A stretch of 64,000 nucleotides of DNA. Source: Pagrus major (taxonomy: Eukaryota > Chordata > Actinopteri > Spariformes > Sparidae). Under the pieces are notes generated by a model. It made no database searches. It saw only the letters and a list, made by a program, of their open reading frames with translations, and was not told the origin of the DNA. Position 1 is the stretch's first letter; every line of letters begins with the position of its first letter. The position numbers were made by a program, and so were the translations under genes. Of this stretch, positions 1 through 12,755 are shown piece by piece. The DNA lies in contig NC_133237.1 in NCBI RefSeq assembly GCF_040436345.1, forward strand, positions 25,797,749 to 25,861,748, in the 5' to 3' direction.

Positions 1-1049
1 TGTGGGTCTTGACGGTTGTGTAAAGGGAGCAAAAATGAACCGTTGGTGTTGGCGGATTGTTCGGCTGACACCTGCCCCCGGACACACCTGGCAGAGATCC
101 TGATTTTCGTTCTACTGAGTGCACTCTTCTAGTTTGAACACGAACTCGGTCGTCAATAGCTTGTCAACATTTCAGTTGTCTAAACTTGAAAATATACTCT
201 GTGATTCTCTTGTAAAGAACTTAATACTGTATCTTAGTCCCTTTAACACCAGCTCTTAAAGTTAAGTCATTCGGTGACTTAAGGATTCCAGTAAAAAGAG
301 ACTTGAACTTCCTCAGACTTCGTTCATAGCCAACAGTGACCTCATTCTGTTCTAGCGTGTGTCAGAAGTCCAACCAACAAAGCCATACTTATTAATGGAT
401 AATTCTGCCTTTCTTAGATTTGTTTCAGATTAAGCAACCTTTGTACCTAAGTCATATCCCACCGGTCACACTGATCTTTCACTGGGTTGCATCCAGATCA
501 AAACTGCTTCAACGGGAAATGCTCACAATGATGTTACAAGACTATTTGTTTGCCAATCTTCTGCGTGCATGATCACAGTCTTTCATTATCTTCTGCACAG
601 TTTCTCTAATCATACTTGGCCACATGTGGGAATAACCTGCTGAGAAGTGTCTCGTTAATTGTATTTTACTAATATAATATTCGTACTGCAAGAAAGATGG
701 ATATGAATCACCACTGAACGTAACTCAGGTAAGTGGGTTGTATGAATGACCGATGGTTCATACTTTTCCCTGTTTGCAGTTATGACACATCGCGCCTCAC
801 AGATCAGGATTCAATATGTGGACACCTGAACATTACAACCAGATGTGATGGTTGAACATGTCATTCCCAAAAAATTGGGAATTAACTCCACTCCTCTGGT
901 TTCAAGCTTTCCACCAGATGTTGAACCTGGCTGCAGGGATTTTCTCCCATTAGGCCACAAGAGCGTGAGTGAGGCCCAACACGTCCAGAGGTGTTGGATG
1001 AGGTGGAGGTAAACCAGCGTTCGATAAGATGTTCGATCATTCTGTCGCT
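1..1049. other. No gene recognised
   Basis: Unique-looking AT-rich DNA. Short open frames near 811-1161 on the minus strand show no family resemblance, no splice-site support and no codon pattern I would trust. Confidence 0.5.
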
Positions 1050-1051
1050 GA

Positions 1052-1785
1052 ATGTCTCGAGTCGAGTCGTTAGAGTCGTTAGAATCAAACCAAAGAAACT
1101 GTTTAATGAAGCCAGATTTAGCCGCAATAAAAGAGGTCGGACAAATAACATCGTTTTTCAAGTCACAAGTAAGTCAAGTGTTGGCTATAAAGTCCCAAGT
1201 CACAACCCAAATTGGGACCAACCAGTCCTACTTCGAGACTAACAGGTCCCAAGTCAAGAACAACAAGTCCTATATCAAGAGCAAAAAGTGAGACCTACAA
1301 GTTCAGACTAGTCATAAAAGTCGAGATGAATAAGAAAATACCAACAGTTTCCAAGTCAAGATTAACATGTAAAGGTCGACAAAACCCAAGAAAAGACCAA
1401 CAAGTCCAAAGAGAAGACCAACAAGTCTCAAGTCAAGACTAACATGTAAAGGTCGACAAAACCCAAGTCAAGATCAACAAGTCAATACCAACATTTCCAA
1501 AATCAAGTCCCAAGACAAGACCAACAAGTCCCAAGACAAAACCAACAAGTCTCAAGTCAAGATCAACAAAATCCAAGTCACGTCTAACAAGTCAGGACCA
1601 ACATTTCCCAAATCAAGTCCCAAGTCGAGACCAACAAGTCCTTAGTCAAGACCTTCAAATCCGAGGGCATCACAACAAGTCCTAGGATTTACATTTCAAG
1701 TCCTAAACAAGTCAATATGTTCTCTTCCCCAACTTTTCATGCCATTTTGGATGAAAGTCTAAAGTCAACTCGATCACGACTCGAG
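1052..1785. repeat. Degenerate AAGTC-rich minisatellite
   Basis: About 730 bases are made of variants of a roughly 20-base unit, for example ACCAACAAGTCCCAAGTCAAG-like strings (shown only in part: CAACAAGTCCCAAGTC). Longer blocks such as AACATGTAAAGGTCGACAAAA recur at about 1363 and 1441, giving a higher-order period near 78 bases. Open frames across it (991-1442) are by-products of the repeat. Seen directly; no function is implied. Confidence 0.85.
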
Positions 1786-2430
1786 TCATGTGATGCACGC
1801 CTGCAGCTCTGTCTATAACTACAGCTATCATCCATGTTCAGTTCTCTCCTCATACATTCACCTACTGTGGGAGCATTGACATTTATAAGCCAAGTGAAGT
1901 TAGCTGTGGTGGATAATCACTCCTTCTCTGATTGCAGCAGTCATTCCCTCACCGAGAGCTGCCGTGGCTCGACACCAATAACTTCAATCAACCGAACATT
2001 GGCATGGGAGCAGACAGCAGTCGTTTAATGAGGCGCTCTGCTGGGTCCAGATTGTTTACGCTCGGTGGAAAAATGAGAGGGGCTAAATTAAAATGTTCTG
2101 CTGTGCCGTGTGGACATTCACTACCTGTTTTCTGTTTCTCAACGCTCTCCTGCGAGAGGCTATAAACATGGAAATACGCCGGCAACACATGGCCGTAACA
2201 TCAACACAACAAAAGGGTTTTTGTGTGTGAGGCAGGGAACAGAGAGATGTAGAAACAGGAAGGAGGAAAAAAAAGGTCCGTCCAAATAGGGAGAGGAGAG
2301 AGGAGGCAGTGCAAAACACAGCGAGAGGAGATAGAGCGAGAGAGAGACGGAGGGCATGTGCTCGGAAACGTGTTTGTCCATGCTGACAGCATGTGACTCG
2401 GTACAAGTCTGAGAGCAGGACACAGCAGGG

Positions 2431-2503
2431 GAGTGTGTGTGTGTGAATGACTGTGTGTGATTGTGATTTTTAATGGATGTGTGTGTGTGTGTGTCTGAGC
2501 CTT
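2431..2503. repeat. TG-rich microsatellite
   Basis: Interrupted (TG)n runs, read directly from the sequence. The antisense open frames across it (2083-2573) encode His-Thr and Ser-rich strings typical of simple repeats. Confidence 0.85.
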
Positions 2504-3419
2504 TCTCTCTCTGCATGTGTGAGCAGGCCCGCTTCACCAGCTCGAATACAAACCCGCTTTTTTGCAGAATCACGCCGACTGTGAATGAAGTCCGGTCATC
2601 ATGTCACTTTCAACTCGGTCGACAGCATGTAATCAAACCGGCAGCCTCGCGGCCGTCGTATCGGCGGGAAGGATCAGCCTGGTCTTTTCTGTTTAATCCT
2701 CGCAGGCACTGTTGTTTTGGCAGGTCGTCTCCAACAGGAGGAGGCTTCCATGTGTGATGTTGCCTCCTAGTAACACTCCCACCTCCACCGACACCACCAC
2801 TCGTTCAGGAGGAAATATTATGTGCCACGTGAAGGCCGGCAAGGTGACTAGGTGGAAAAGACAGGATGCATCAAGTGAAGGCGATGATGCGTATCAGATG
2901 ATGATGCACGGTTGAACACAAAAGAGGGAGAAAATAGAAGCAGATGTTTGATGATAAACAAATCTTACCCACGAGACCCAATCTGTGGGGGGAAAAAAAA
3001 CGGGTAGCAGAAAAACAGAAATAGATTTTAAAGAGAAATAATGTAAAATTTACTATTTACAATTTTTTCATTTGTCCATTTCCACTGTGGCCAATTGTAT
3101 TACTGATCAGGTCTCAACTATCTTGATGCCCAAAAGAAGACTTTGAGTTTTTTTCATGATATAATAAAAGATTTTTTATTCATTATCATCAGAGTGTCCA
3201 ATTTCTTTTAAATTCTCATCCCAAACAACTAACGGATGGTTTGTGATTTCATGATCACCAGAGGATGAATTTTGTGACCCTCTGACTTTAATCTACGTCA
3301 ACATCAAGTCAACTTTTTGTCCTATATTTAAGTTAATTAAAGACTAAATACCTGCAAAACTAATGTCATTCCCATCAGACTCATCTGTACTTTGTATTTA
3401 TTGCTAATTAGCAAATACT

Positions 3420-3620
3420 AAAATGCTAACTATGATTGTGAATATACATCTTAAACATTATCGTGTACCTGCTTTACATCAGCATGTTGGGGGTTGTAAT
3501 TGTGAGGATGTTAGCGTGCTGGTGTTAGCATTTAGCACACAGCACCACTGTGTCAAAGTCAGTCAATCAATCAAACTTTATTCGTATTCACACTTTTCAT
3601 ACAGCAAAGAAACACAATCA
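3420..3620. repeat. Fish interspersed repeat fragments (unclassified)
   Basis: The stretch with ATGCTAAC, TGTTAGCATTTAGCAC and then CAATCAAACTTTATTCGTATTC resembles phrases seen over and over in teleost genomes, such as the AATCAAACTTTATTT tail. Class and ends cannot be set by eye. Confidence 0.5.
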
Positions 3621-6600
3621 GAACCTCCTCTTCCTTGTCCCGGTCATTGTTTACAGTCTGATTAGTCACTTAAGACACAAGAATTTCATTGGAGTTTCAT
3701 TTTGGCAAATTTCTTCCGCCTCTTTTTTTTTCTCCACAAGAACTAATCACCTGCACGCAACCGAGGTTTGCTCGGTCAATACTACTCAGACTACAAATGG
3801 ACTACAGATGAAAAACAGAACCCTTCTGATACCAAAGTCTTTACAGAGATCAGGCCTCTAAAATTAGATGGCACCGGTGTAGACTTGAGGGGAAAGGTTT
3901 GTAGGATTCGTCCTCTGGGACCCATAATTGTCTGATCCAGACTCATATATCAAGTATTGTTTGGATTCCTGTGTAATTTGGGTCAAAGTAGTGGACCGAC
4001 AGGCCAACTGAGAGTCTCTTTTACAGTGTTTTTCCAGCTCAACCCTCCAGTTTGCCTTGTCAGAGATTTTTTCCAAGTGTGTTGGACTCTACTGGAGGAT
4101 CGAACAGAACATCGTTCTTTCAAAAACATACTTCCTGATTTGCTGTTTTGGTGATGGTGGCAGAGAGCTCCGTCGTTCAGATACATTAACTGTGAAGCTT
4201 ATACCGTGGGATTTCATCTAATGATTCACTGAGCGCTGATACGCTGTAATGAAAGCATTTCAATTCATGATGTCTTCCCGCTGATTTATGCAAGTTTGCC
4301 TTAATTTGTCACACATCCGCTTAAATAAATGATTTGATAGAACAGAAATCCTCCTGTTTTGAGAGAAGAACTTACAAGGTCTGTGGATTTGATGCTGTAA
4401 TCCAACAGTAATCATTTTCATCACATATGTTATTTTCCTTTACAGCACACACTGGTGTGAAACATTTACTGTAAGATAAGCAACCTCCACAGCGGAGGCT
4501 GATGGTCGTCCAAAATCGTTTCTGCCTTTCAAGTTGTTTTCCCTAATTTTTGGCCTCTTTGCTCATTAACGCTGAGAGCAAAGTTCCATCTCCACACGAC
4601 TTTATGAAATTGAATTTCAAAACCACTGTGAGTAACTTCCTCTCGCCCAGAGCTGTCAAATCATTCACTGGAGTGTCATTCTGCACTCACAAAAAAACTG
4701 CAGCATCTGTTGCAAAAAGAATAATCACTTTAATCACATCGCTTTGGTTCAGAGAGTTTGAGCTTTGCGGCAGCAGTGTGCTCTTAAAATGAAAAATGTA
4801 ATATTCCTTCATATATTTTCTTAACACAGGTCTTAATCTGTCTGCATGTTAAACAGTCAACTGCTAACAATGAAGAAACCCAGCAGAGCATAATTTTTTC
4901 CCCCTCCTACCTCTATTAATGGCCCCGACAGCACATTACAGGCTCCAGAAATATACAGTATCTGTCAGCCACTTGTTTCACCTGCAGCCCTCTCGCTGTG
5001 TGTGGGCACCTGAGTGTATGGCGGCGAGCGGGGAGGGATGTGAGTGTTTTAATGCAGTGTGTGGGATGTGGAGATGAACAACCCTACACCTCAACATCTC
5101 TCACCTGCTGGCAAGAGCAGATGATGATGATGGAAAAAGCAGAGCCGTAACTGCTGTTTCTGTTTCTGCAGGAAGCCTGAAGCTCGAAGATTGTCTGTTG
5201 TTTCATGTAATTATCCTGCCATACTGTAAACATGTATTTTGTGCTTCTCCAATCTAATTTTCCTAAAAACAAGGAATAATGAGGATGAAGTCTTGCTTCA
5301 TTTATTGACTCATCACTCAAGATGTTATCAGGAGTGTCTTTTCTTTCTCCTCGTCTGGCGGGATAACCAGGAAAAACACGAACCTGACACTCGCCGTTGT
5401 TTCTAAATGAGTCTTTTGTCGAGGACATTCCAGAGAAATAGATCTCGAAAAAGCGTTTGTCATCGTCCAATTATGTGTCCGAGGAAGTGCTGTCAATTCT
5501 GGGAAATGTTTTTCTCACAAAAGCAGCAAATTAAACATCTGCAGAAGTATGTAAATGAGCTGGCTTGATCGTCAATATGGGGTTAATTTTGACTACAATG
5601 CAACGCTGTGAGGGAAAATAACAGACGTGTCACAATAGAAAATGTCTGCAGTGAGTTTGAACCACAAAAATGCTGTTTTGTAAACGATATCATTGATGGT
5701 AAGTTGTTTTTTTCCCTCTCTTATGTCTTATGTTCAACACAAAGCCTTTTCTCTTGTGACATTAAAAAAAATACAGTTTGAAAATGCAAATAATAAAGCA
5801 TAACGTACTGCTGTCGTACCTGTAAAACCAGCTCTATACCTCAACACAAGAACAATGCTGTTTTTTTATTTCCAGCATCCACCTTATGCCTCGTATCTGT
5901 TAGCTTTAGCTTCAGTTCATATCTATGGCCAGTTTTATAAGGTTAAATGAGTCAGAAACATTAAAAAGTCAAATGGAGACTGTGGATACATTTTTTTTGT
6001 AGCGTCACAGTCCCCGTGAAATGATTTGGTCCGATCATATTTGTAAAGTCTGGATGAATTTTAATTGTAAATCTTGCAGCTCGGCAGACGTAACCATTCT
6101 GCTCCTCTGCTTTTTTTCTAATTATGCAGTCACATAGAGCTGATCTTTATAATAAACTCTTAACCTCAATAAGTGGGACGTTGCTTCTTCTGTAACAATA
6201 AAGTTAAAAGGTCCACAGACTTGCGTGATGATCTGCTCATCTCAACCAGAACCACGAACAACAACAACAACAACAGTCACACCACCCTCGGTGTTCCTGA
6301 ATTGAAGTGGAAGTGGAAGTAAGAACAGTGAGCAGTTCTCCTGTATTTGCAGGCACCATATCGGAGACTCTTCCTCCTGCACGTCGACTCGCAGTCTTCC
6401 TACTGCTTCATCTCAAACGTTCTCTGATTTCGGGATTAAAGGGAACGTTCAGGAACACATTGCAGTCGTTCTGATCCATTTTTAAACACTTCTCATGCTA
6501 TATACGCTCACTTATCATCAGATAATGTTGGTTTTTATGTGTTTCTAATCGGCCAAAAGAATGCACCATTGTAAATTTGGTCAAAATAGACTGATAGTCA

Positions 6601-6854
6601 AGTCTCTCGCTTTGGTTTAACTTTCTGAAATAGGCCTGAAAGGAGAATAATGTGCAACTCGTGCTGTTTATCCGCATTCCAAGCATGTATGAGGTGATTA
6701 CACGGGATTCCTGTGAATATTCTGCCTCTGATAGAGGCGTCAGGCCCGAGTGAAGGTCTGACAGCGTCGGCCGGGATGGTTGTGTTCTGTCAGACTCTGC
6801 TGTGACGAGCGAGGGGATAACAGCCTGTGACTCTGTGTAATTGCTTCGCTAAGT

Positions 6855-6864
6855 GTTACGTAAC
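6855..6864. promoter_or_regulatory. Perfect D-box palindrome
   Basis: GTTACGTAAC matches the RTTAYGTAAY consensus bound by PAR bZIP factors (HLF, TEF, DBP) and by the repressor NFIL3. It lies about 5.8 kb upstream of the hlf start codon, so self- or NFIL3-regulation of hlf is conceivable, but a single 10-bp match in intergenic DNA can occur by chance. Confidence 0.35.
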
Positions 6865-9800
6865 AGGAATGGTTTTGTTGCAGATTCAGGATCATTTCAG
6901 CAGAAAGCTGCAGGCTTAAAGCCTCAGTGCTGCTGGATTATTCTGGTATATTTAATCAAGCTTATTTTGTATTCCCTCCTCCTGTTATCTCGTTTCTCAG
7001 AAAGAGAAAAACTTTGCCGTGTGACATCGTTTGACCCATTTATAACATTGGGTTTTGGTTGTTATTGTTATGTAATTTTCATATTGTCAGAACGGTCTGA
7101 AAACAACGAGCAAAATGTCTTTTTATTAAAGTGTAAGGAAGTTAAATGTGCAGTGGAAACATTCTGACAAACCTGTCTGCAGACTTTTTTGTGCTTTTCT
7201 ACTATGGGTTGATGTTTTCCTGGTTCGTGCACCGACAGCATTTGTGCTTTAGGATAAATATTTCAGACAATAGTGTGCTCACAGCTCGGGGAAAGTTCTT
7301 TCTTGTTTCAACACGACAATGTTCCCGAGCACAGAGCCACAGGTGAGGTTCTTATCTGGGTTATGATTTTGTTTTGCTCGTTAGATCCGTACCAGCAACA
7401 CCTCCTTTTTTTCCCACTAATAAACAATTATATCGGCACCAACGTGTCACAAGTCCGACAGTCAGGGAGGGCGTTTAGATGGGCTGCACTGATGAGACAG
7501 TGATCGCTGCGGAGATCGTTTAATCTCAACGTCTGTGAAGTGCAGCTTTCTCACCTCGCAATGAACACTAAAACAAGCGTTGCATTGAAGTGGAGTTTAA
7601 CTGTTTTGATCAGGGACGGTCAGGGACTACATTTTGAATTTTTTCATGTCGTCTGTCTGATTTGAGCCTCCTGCAGCCCTGAACTGTCTAGAAAATGAAT
7701 GAATAAAAAAAAAAACCCAACAGATTCTTCAGCTACCCAGTGATAGAGCATCAGAAATAGACTTTGTCAACAGCAGACGGTTCAGTGTCATTTAATAACA
7801 GCTGTATGTTCAGGTGGAGGTTTCCACGGCAACCAAACAGCTCAGACAACACAATAGGCTCGTATGAGATGAGCCAATTTGGGTCAGTGTCTTGGTGAGT
7901 GTATTGCATGATCCGTCCGACTGCAATCAGCTACTCTCGTCCACCGTCGAGGCGAGTCCCGACACGTCTGAAACAAGTCTGATTTTTTCACACATTCAAG
8001 GTGTCGGGAGTGTTGGGTGGGGTGGATGGGTTCACCAAAATAAAAACAAAGAATACAGGATTTTGTTACTGTTTCAGTATGCAGATAGTTTCAGTGTTTA
8101 TGGTGCCAGGGTTTGAGGTACAACACGTTTCTTTACGCAACGAGTTCATCTTGTTTCCTGCGAGTTCTGATGATGTTGCAGGGGAATTATTTAACAAACG
8201 TTCATGCATTTAAAGAAAACTCCTGCAAAAGTTGTGTTTTTTTTTTTATTATTATCTTCCTTCTTAGCCCCTGAATATAAACATGAACAAGACCAAATGC
8301 TGTCACTCATCATGCAGGAACATTCACTTTCAGGTTACTTAAGAAGGATTTAGTAACTTAAAAATATTTTCTTTATTTGTAAAGCAAACATAGCACAAAT
8401 ATCTTGCCCTGACACTGAGCAGCAGGCCTCTGTTAAACCGTGTAATCCCCTCTGCTTCCACACACAAGTCTTTGTGCTCCGCTGTCACAGTCTGAAATCA
8501 CATTTTCATAGGGCTGAACTTCTTTGAATTCGTCTTTTTTACGTGTCCTTGACTAACTTGCAGTGATTTGGGGGCATGCTGCTCCATTCAGCTGACCGCT
8601 CTCAAACAACACACGTTTTGTTCGGCTTATACGTCACAAATTTCCCTCTACAGAGTTTTTCTCACAGTGGAAAACACAAACTATTCTTGCGCATATTGCA
8701 TAAACACCTCAACTGCACAGAAAGACGGAAGAAATGCTCCAACATTCAGGTATTTATGTGCAGCTGATTGGCCCCATGTGACCCATAGATACAGCACATG
8801 TGTCCTGACCTTTAACCTTTGCTCTCAGTCACTCTTGTGTCTTCAGCCTCTGTTGCTGCAGGACAACAGACTTCCGTTTTGCCTCGAGTGAATAGTTGGA
8901 AAACAGCGTAAAAACTAAAAATACATTTGCTCACCACCTCCGTAAAACATCATGAGATCGGTAAACGTCACTTTGTACTTTTTTTTTTTTTGCCACAGTC
9001 CTATTTTAGGACCTGACCCCCAAATAAAGAGTTCAAAAAATGGTTTTGATGCATCGATAGTGATTACACAGACGTGATACACATCAGCATACGTACAGTA
9101 TAAGTCAAAGATATAATATGTAAGAATTCTGCATTAAAATGTCTGAAAAAAATGCGCCTCTACGTCATGAACGCGACAGCAGCTCTGTGGTTGTTGTTCT
9201 TCTTCTCTGTGTTTATTGGCAGCTGGCAAACCAACTTTAAAGGTGCATACCGCCACGTACTGAGTGTAAATGTTTGGCTTTTGTCTTATCGGTTCTATTT
9301 ATCAGCTATAATGTCTTTATCTGCCGATAATGTACGTTTTCCGTTATCAGGCCGATAATTTATCCCTACTTCAAAACAAACAAGGTCAGTAATGCCTCTA
9401 TTTATTGTAAATGTTTGATCCATGAAGGTTTGATATTTGTAAAACTTTCCTGAAGACGAGAAAAGTGATTAGCCACATAAATAGGAAGTAAACCTGGAAG
9501 CTAGAAACTTTTTTTGGGTGCCTAGTGAGCAATTCTCCTCTGTGACAGTTTCTATGCATTAAGTTTCTATTATGAATCTATGAGCGATCATCTGGCACGT
9601 CAGGTTAGAGAAATACAACTGTCTTTGCCCAATGAGCCATTGAAATGATGTAGACTATTACTGGTAATTATGTGATGTTTAGTCGATGTTAAGATGCTAA
9701 CGTCTTCCAAACATATTCTTGTAAAGGATCCATTTAAGCCAGTCAATTATTTGAAGAAATCCAGGGAGATCGGTTCGTAAGACACTTTCTGTTGGAGCAA

Positions 9801-11686
9801 CAGTTTAGAGGAGATTTATAAGCACGTTCACAAAACATCAACAGTGTCCGACCTGTTTGAATTTCAGAGCCCGAGAGGACATTTTCATTCGACAGAGCTT
9901 TGAATGTCTTGATGCAAAAAAAACAGACTTCACGATCTTTAGTTTTGATATGGCGTGACATTTATATGAGCATGAGGACAGTTTCAGGTAAAAGGATTTG
10001 TCCCACACGCACAGTCAGCGCCTTTCAGTAAGTCTTTTGTCAAATATCTCCTCATGCAACTAGTTTTTCTTCAGCTCGACATTCCTGTCATCTCTGTTTT
10101 AGGAGGAGTTTTTGTGTAAAACAAGCGGTGCGGACGACACAGGCTTACTTATCATTTTAAAGCAAACAAACGGGGCAGAGCGGAGACGAGGATTTTACTG
10201 TGACTCAGCCGTTACTATACTAGAAAGCATGAGTTTCCATGTGCCACGACCTGCGCAGATAGAATTACAGCCTGACAACACCCATTGGATGAAAGTAGGT
10301 CAAGTTTAGATTCACGTCATTCTTCGCTGTGGCACTACAGTGGATCGTGTCCTCGTTGCTCTGACTTAGAGTCGTACACAGCAGCTCTCAAGCGCTCACT
10401 TTATCATGACTGTAAGGAAGAACTAAAAGCACAGGATCACTCAGGTTGACTTGTGTGATATCTCAGTTGTTTTGGAGAGTTTTAGACTTATTTATGAGCA
10501 TATCTCATCTGAGAGAAGAAACTGTAGCAGTCAGGGATCAAATCTGTGTCACTGGAACAAAAGGGAGCTGCTTTATTCATAAAGAAGGACACTAGTTTTA
10601 CTTTGAGAGCAGAGTTTACATCCAAATTAGCTTCAGTTGGAGGCAAGTTTGTCACAAACATTTACTCATGCACCCGGAAAAATCCATGAAATGACTGGTT
10701 GTATCTGTTGTTTTAGGTGTTACGATTGGTTTCTGTTTTGTTCCTGTCATTTTGAGTTAAAGCTGACCTGAAACGTAATGAAAGACTGTAAACTGTATAC
10801 ATTTACCTTGGAAACAAAGATATTTTTAGCCTAGTACACAAACAAAGTTACCAAGCACTCAGTTTTCATGGGCAGGCTGATGAAGGATGATTTAAGAGTG
10901 TTTTCAGAGGAAACTGCCCGCAGTCGTAATTTTGGAAAATGTTGGGTTGAACAAACAACCCAACAACATAAAACTAACGTTTGATGCAGCATAACCGAAG
11001 AGTTACAGTCTGCTAACAGCCCTGTCCACACATTTTAAATGTTAGCATACCTGCTCTAAATACCTTGCGGAGCTGCAATTGCATGAAAATGACATGAGAG
11101 CAATCAGAACATGACAGACTTTTGTAATAAACTGCAACGGGAGTTTATGACGGGCAGTAAATATGATGGATGTGAGTTCAGGGTCAGCAGGTGTAAACCA
11201 CAAAAACTACATTTTACACATGAACCTGTTGAATGTTGTGGAAAAAAGACACTTATCACCAATTCTGGAGCATTTTGAGCCTGTTGTATCATATTTACTC
11301 AAGCTTATTTGAGTCAACAACTACTGCCATCTAAGTGAACCCTGCTGCATGAATGCACACATGCACAGTACGAGAATGTCAAACACTTACTTTACACCAC
11401 GATTTTGTATTTGTAACTGCTGCCGTTAGCTGTCTCTGTTAGTTGTAGATCTTTTTCTTTACATATTGTCCCTTTAATGTATTGAGAAAATGTCAGAGCG
11501 AGAAGGCTGGGCTGTAATCAGACACCTACACATCCTGTGCCATGCTCACGGGCACCTCTGCAGTGCCCAGGATGTAAACAGACACCGGCACCAGCTGCCT
11601 GATCGCCCTAGTCTGTGCTGACAGGTTGCTCTGGGTCATTGGCTGGCCACCCTCGGGTCACTGCGCCAAGCGGCATCGGATTGAAG
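6865..11686. other. Intergenic DNA without a recognised gene
   Basis: Open frames here (for example 6853-7167, 8568-8891, 9743-9961) are short, unrelated to any family I know and lack splice or promoter context. No RNA gene is seen before the tRNA at 11692. Confidence 0.5.
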
Positions 11687-11690
11687 AAAA
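11687..11690 (-). terminator. Pol III terminator of tRNA-Cys
   Basis: AAAA on the plus strand is TTTT on the minus strand, starting two bases after the tRNA 3' end. This is the usual RNA polymerase III stop signal and supports an intact transcription unit. Confidence 0.75.
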
Positions 11691-11691
11691 C

Positions 11692-11763
11692 AGGGGGCAT
11701 CCGGATTTGAACCGGGGACCTCTTGATCTGCAGTCAAATGCTCTACCACTGAGCTATACCCCC
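11692..11763 (-). tRNA. tRNA-Cys (GCA)
   Basis: The minus strand folds as a 72-nt cloverleaf. The acceptor arm is GGGGGTA with TGCCCCC, the D stem is GCTC/GAGC, the anticodon stem is TTTGA/TCAAG around CTGCAGA (anticodon GCA), and the variable loop is AGGTC. The T arm is CCCGG-TTCAAAT-CCGGA. The A box (TAGCTCAGTGG) and B box (GGTTCAAATCC) are intact, there is no intron, and a TTTT terminator follows at once. One oddity is a C-A mismatch at the base of the T stem (positions 49-65), where G is expected opposite C. The gene stands alone between hlf and the upstream intergenic region. It may be functional or slightly degenerate. Confidence 0.93.
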
Positions 11764-12214
11764 AGATATCTAACTAACACAACAAATAGAGGTGTCATCG
11801 GTATCATGCATGAATCACAGTACAAGCTGCAGGTTGTGTTGGTAATGATTATAAGCAATTAAAAAAAAAAAAAATCTAACAATATTACTATTAAAGTTTT
11901 CTTTAGAAGTGTGCTTCAGTGTTACTATGACACAAATATTACATAGTACAAGCGTTTAAAAAGGATTAACTGCTTTAAGTTGTGCATTACACTTCAAATA
12001 CAACATTTCAACACCTGTAAAAAATAAGTTGACAGCAGTGAATTGAGTTTGGGATATATACAATTTTTTTTATCGCAGGAAACAAAATCCAAACATAAAC
12101 TTTCTACACGAAGGACTGAACTATTCCGTCATTTATTTGTAACCTCAAATACTGAATTCAGACATTTAAAGCCTAAAATATTCCCGACAGTCCCTGAAGG
12201 CACCGTATTCCAGA
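11764..12214. other. Spacer between tRNA-Cys and hlf promoter
   Basis: AT-rich, with a poly(A) run near 11862. No gene or clear site seen. Confidence 0.5.
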
Positions 12215-12640
12215 GCTACGAGGTCGTTTTTTTCCACGCGCGACTCGAACGCGCCGCGAGAAAGTAGTTCCCGCCCTCTCGCTGGTTTGACGTCACCGGC
12301 GTCCGTCTCCGCACATGGATGGAGAAGTGTAGCGGCTCCGCTCCTCCCGCCCTCCTCCTCCTCCTCCTCCACCTCCTCCACCACCTCCTCCTGCAGCTAT
12401 TTGCCAGCCAGCCTCGACGACAGACAGCCAGCCAGCCGCTCACAGTCCTGCAGCGCGGAGTCCCGTCTTCTTTTCCCTCCGAGCCCCGGCGTCGTCTGTT
12501 TGTTTTTTCCCCCGTCTGCGAGGATCCTCCACGGGCCGGCTTGCGAGTTGGGTCGCGTCTTGTCTTCGGGGGGGAAAAAAAACAAGTCAAGTGTTGTGTC
12601 TTTTGCGAGCTTTTTGTTCTCCGGTTGCCCTTGAAGACAT
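12215..12640 (+). promoter_or_regulatory. hlf CpG-rich promoter and 5' leader
   Basis: GC and CpG content rise sharply from about 12215 and stay high past the hlf start codon, in an otherwise AT-rich region. A consensus CRE (TGACGTCA) sits at 12288-12295 and a CTCC/CCACCTCC-rich leader follows. The transcription start cannot be fixed from sequence; a start shortly after the CRE would give a leader of roughly 300 bases. Several long frames here on both strands are GC-rich shadows. Confidence 0.7.
12288..12295. promoter_or_regulatory. Consensus CRE
   Basis: TGACGTCA, the palindromic CREB/ATF site, inside the hlf CpG-rich promoter about 350 bp before the start codon. A perfect match in a promoter is more likely than average to be used, but use is not shown. 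Confidence 0.55.
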
Positions 12641-12755
12641 ATGGAGAAAATGGCCAGACCTCTTCCTTTAAATCCAACTTTCCTGCCGCCGACTCACGGC
12701 GTACTGAAATCCCTGCTGGAAAATCCGCTCAAGCTGCCTTTCCACCACGATGAAG
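12641..12755 (+). CDS. hlf: hlf coding exon 1
   Basis: Codes residues 1-38 plus one base of codon 39. The ATG at 12641 is chosen because the protein from here aligns with the HLF start. An in-frame internal Met (residue 4) follows. The donor is G/GTGCG, and the 862-bp intron 1 runs to 13617. Confidence 0.93.

Larger units (their letters stand above)
1786..6850. other. Intergenic DNA without a recognised gene
   Basis: Apart from a TG tract (2431-2503) and fragments of fish interspersed repeats (3420-3620), I find nothing with coding or RNA character. The 128-codon minus-strand open frame at 5084-5470 has no recognisable domain and no supporting signals. Confidence 0.5.

Noticed and set aside
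1052-1785. Possible CRISPR-like array
   Set aside because: Units are degenerate and contiguous, with no constant repeat and unique spacers; the window is vertebrate DNA.
5084-5470. 128-codon minus-strand frame
   Set aside because: No family resemblance, no upstream promoter-like signal, and no splice support. Kept only as a remote possibility.
12216-12677. 153-codon minus-strand frame over the hlf leader
   Set aside because: Arg/Glu/Gly-rich translation of the CTCC-rich CpG region; antisense shadow of the hlf promoter and exon 1.
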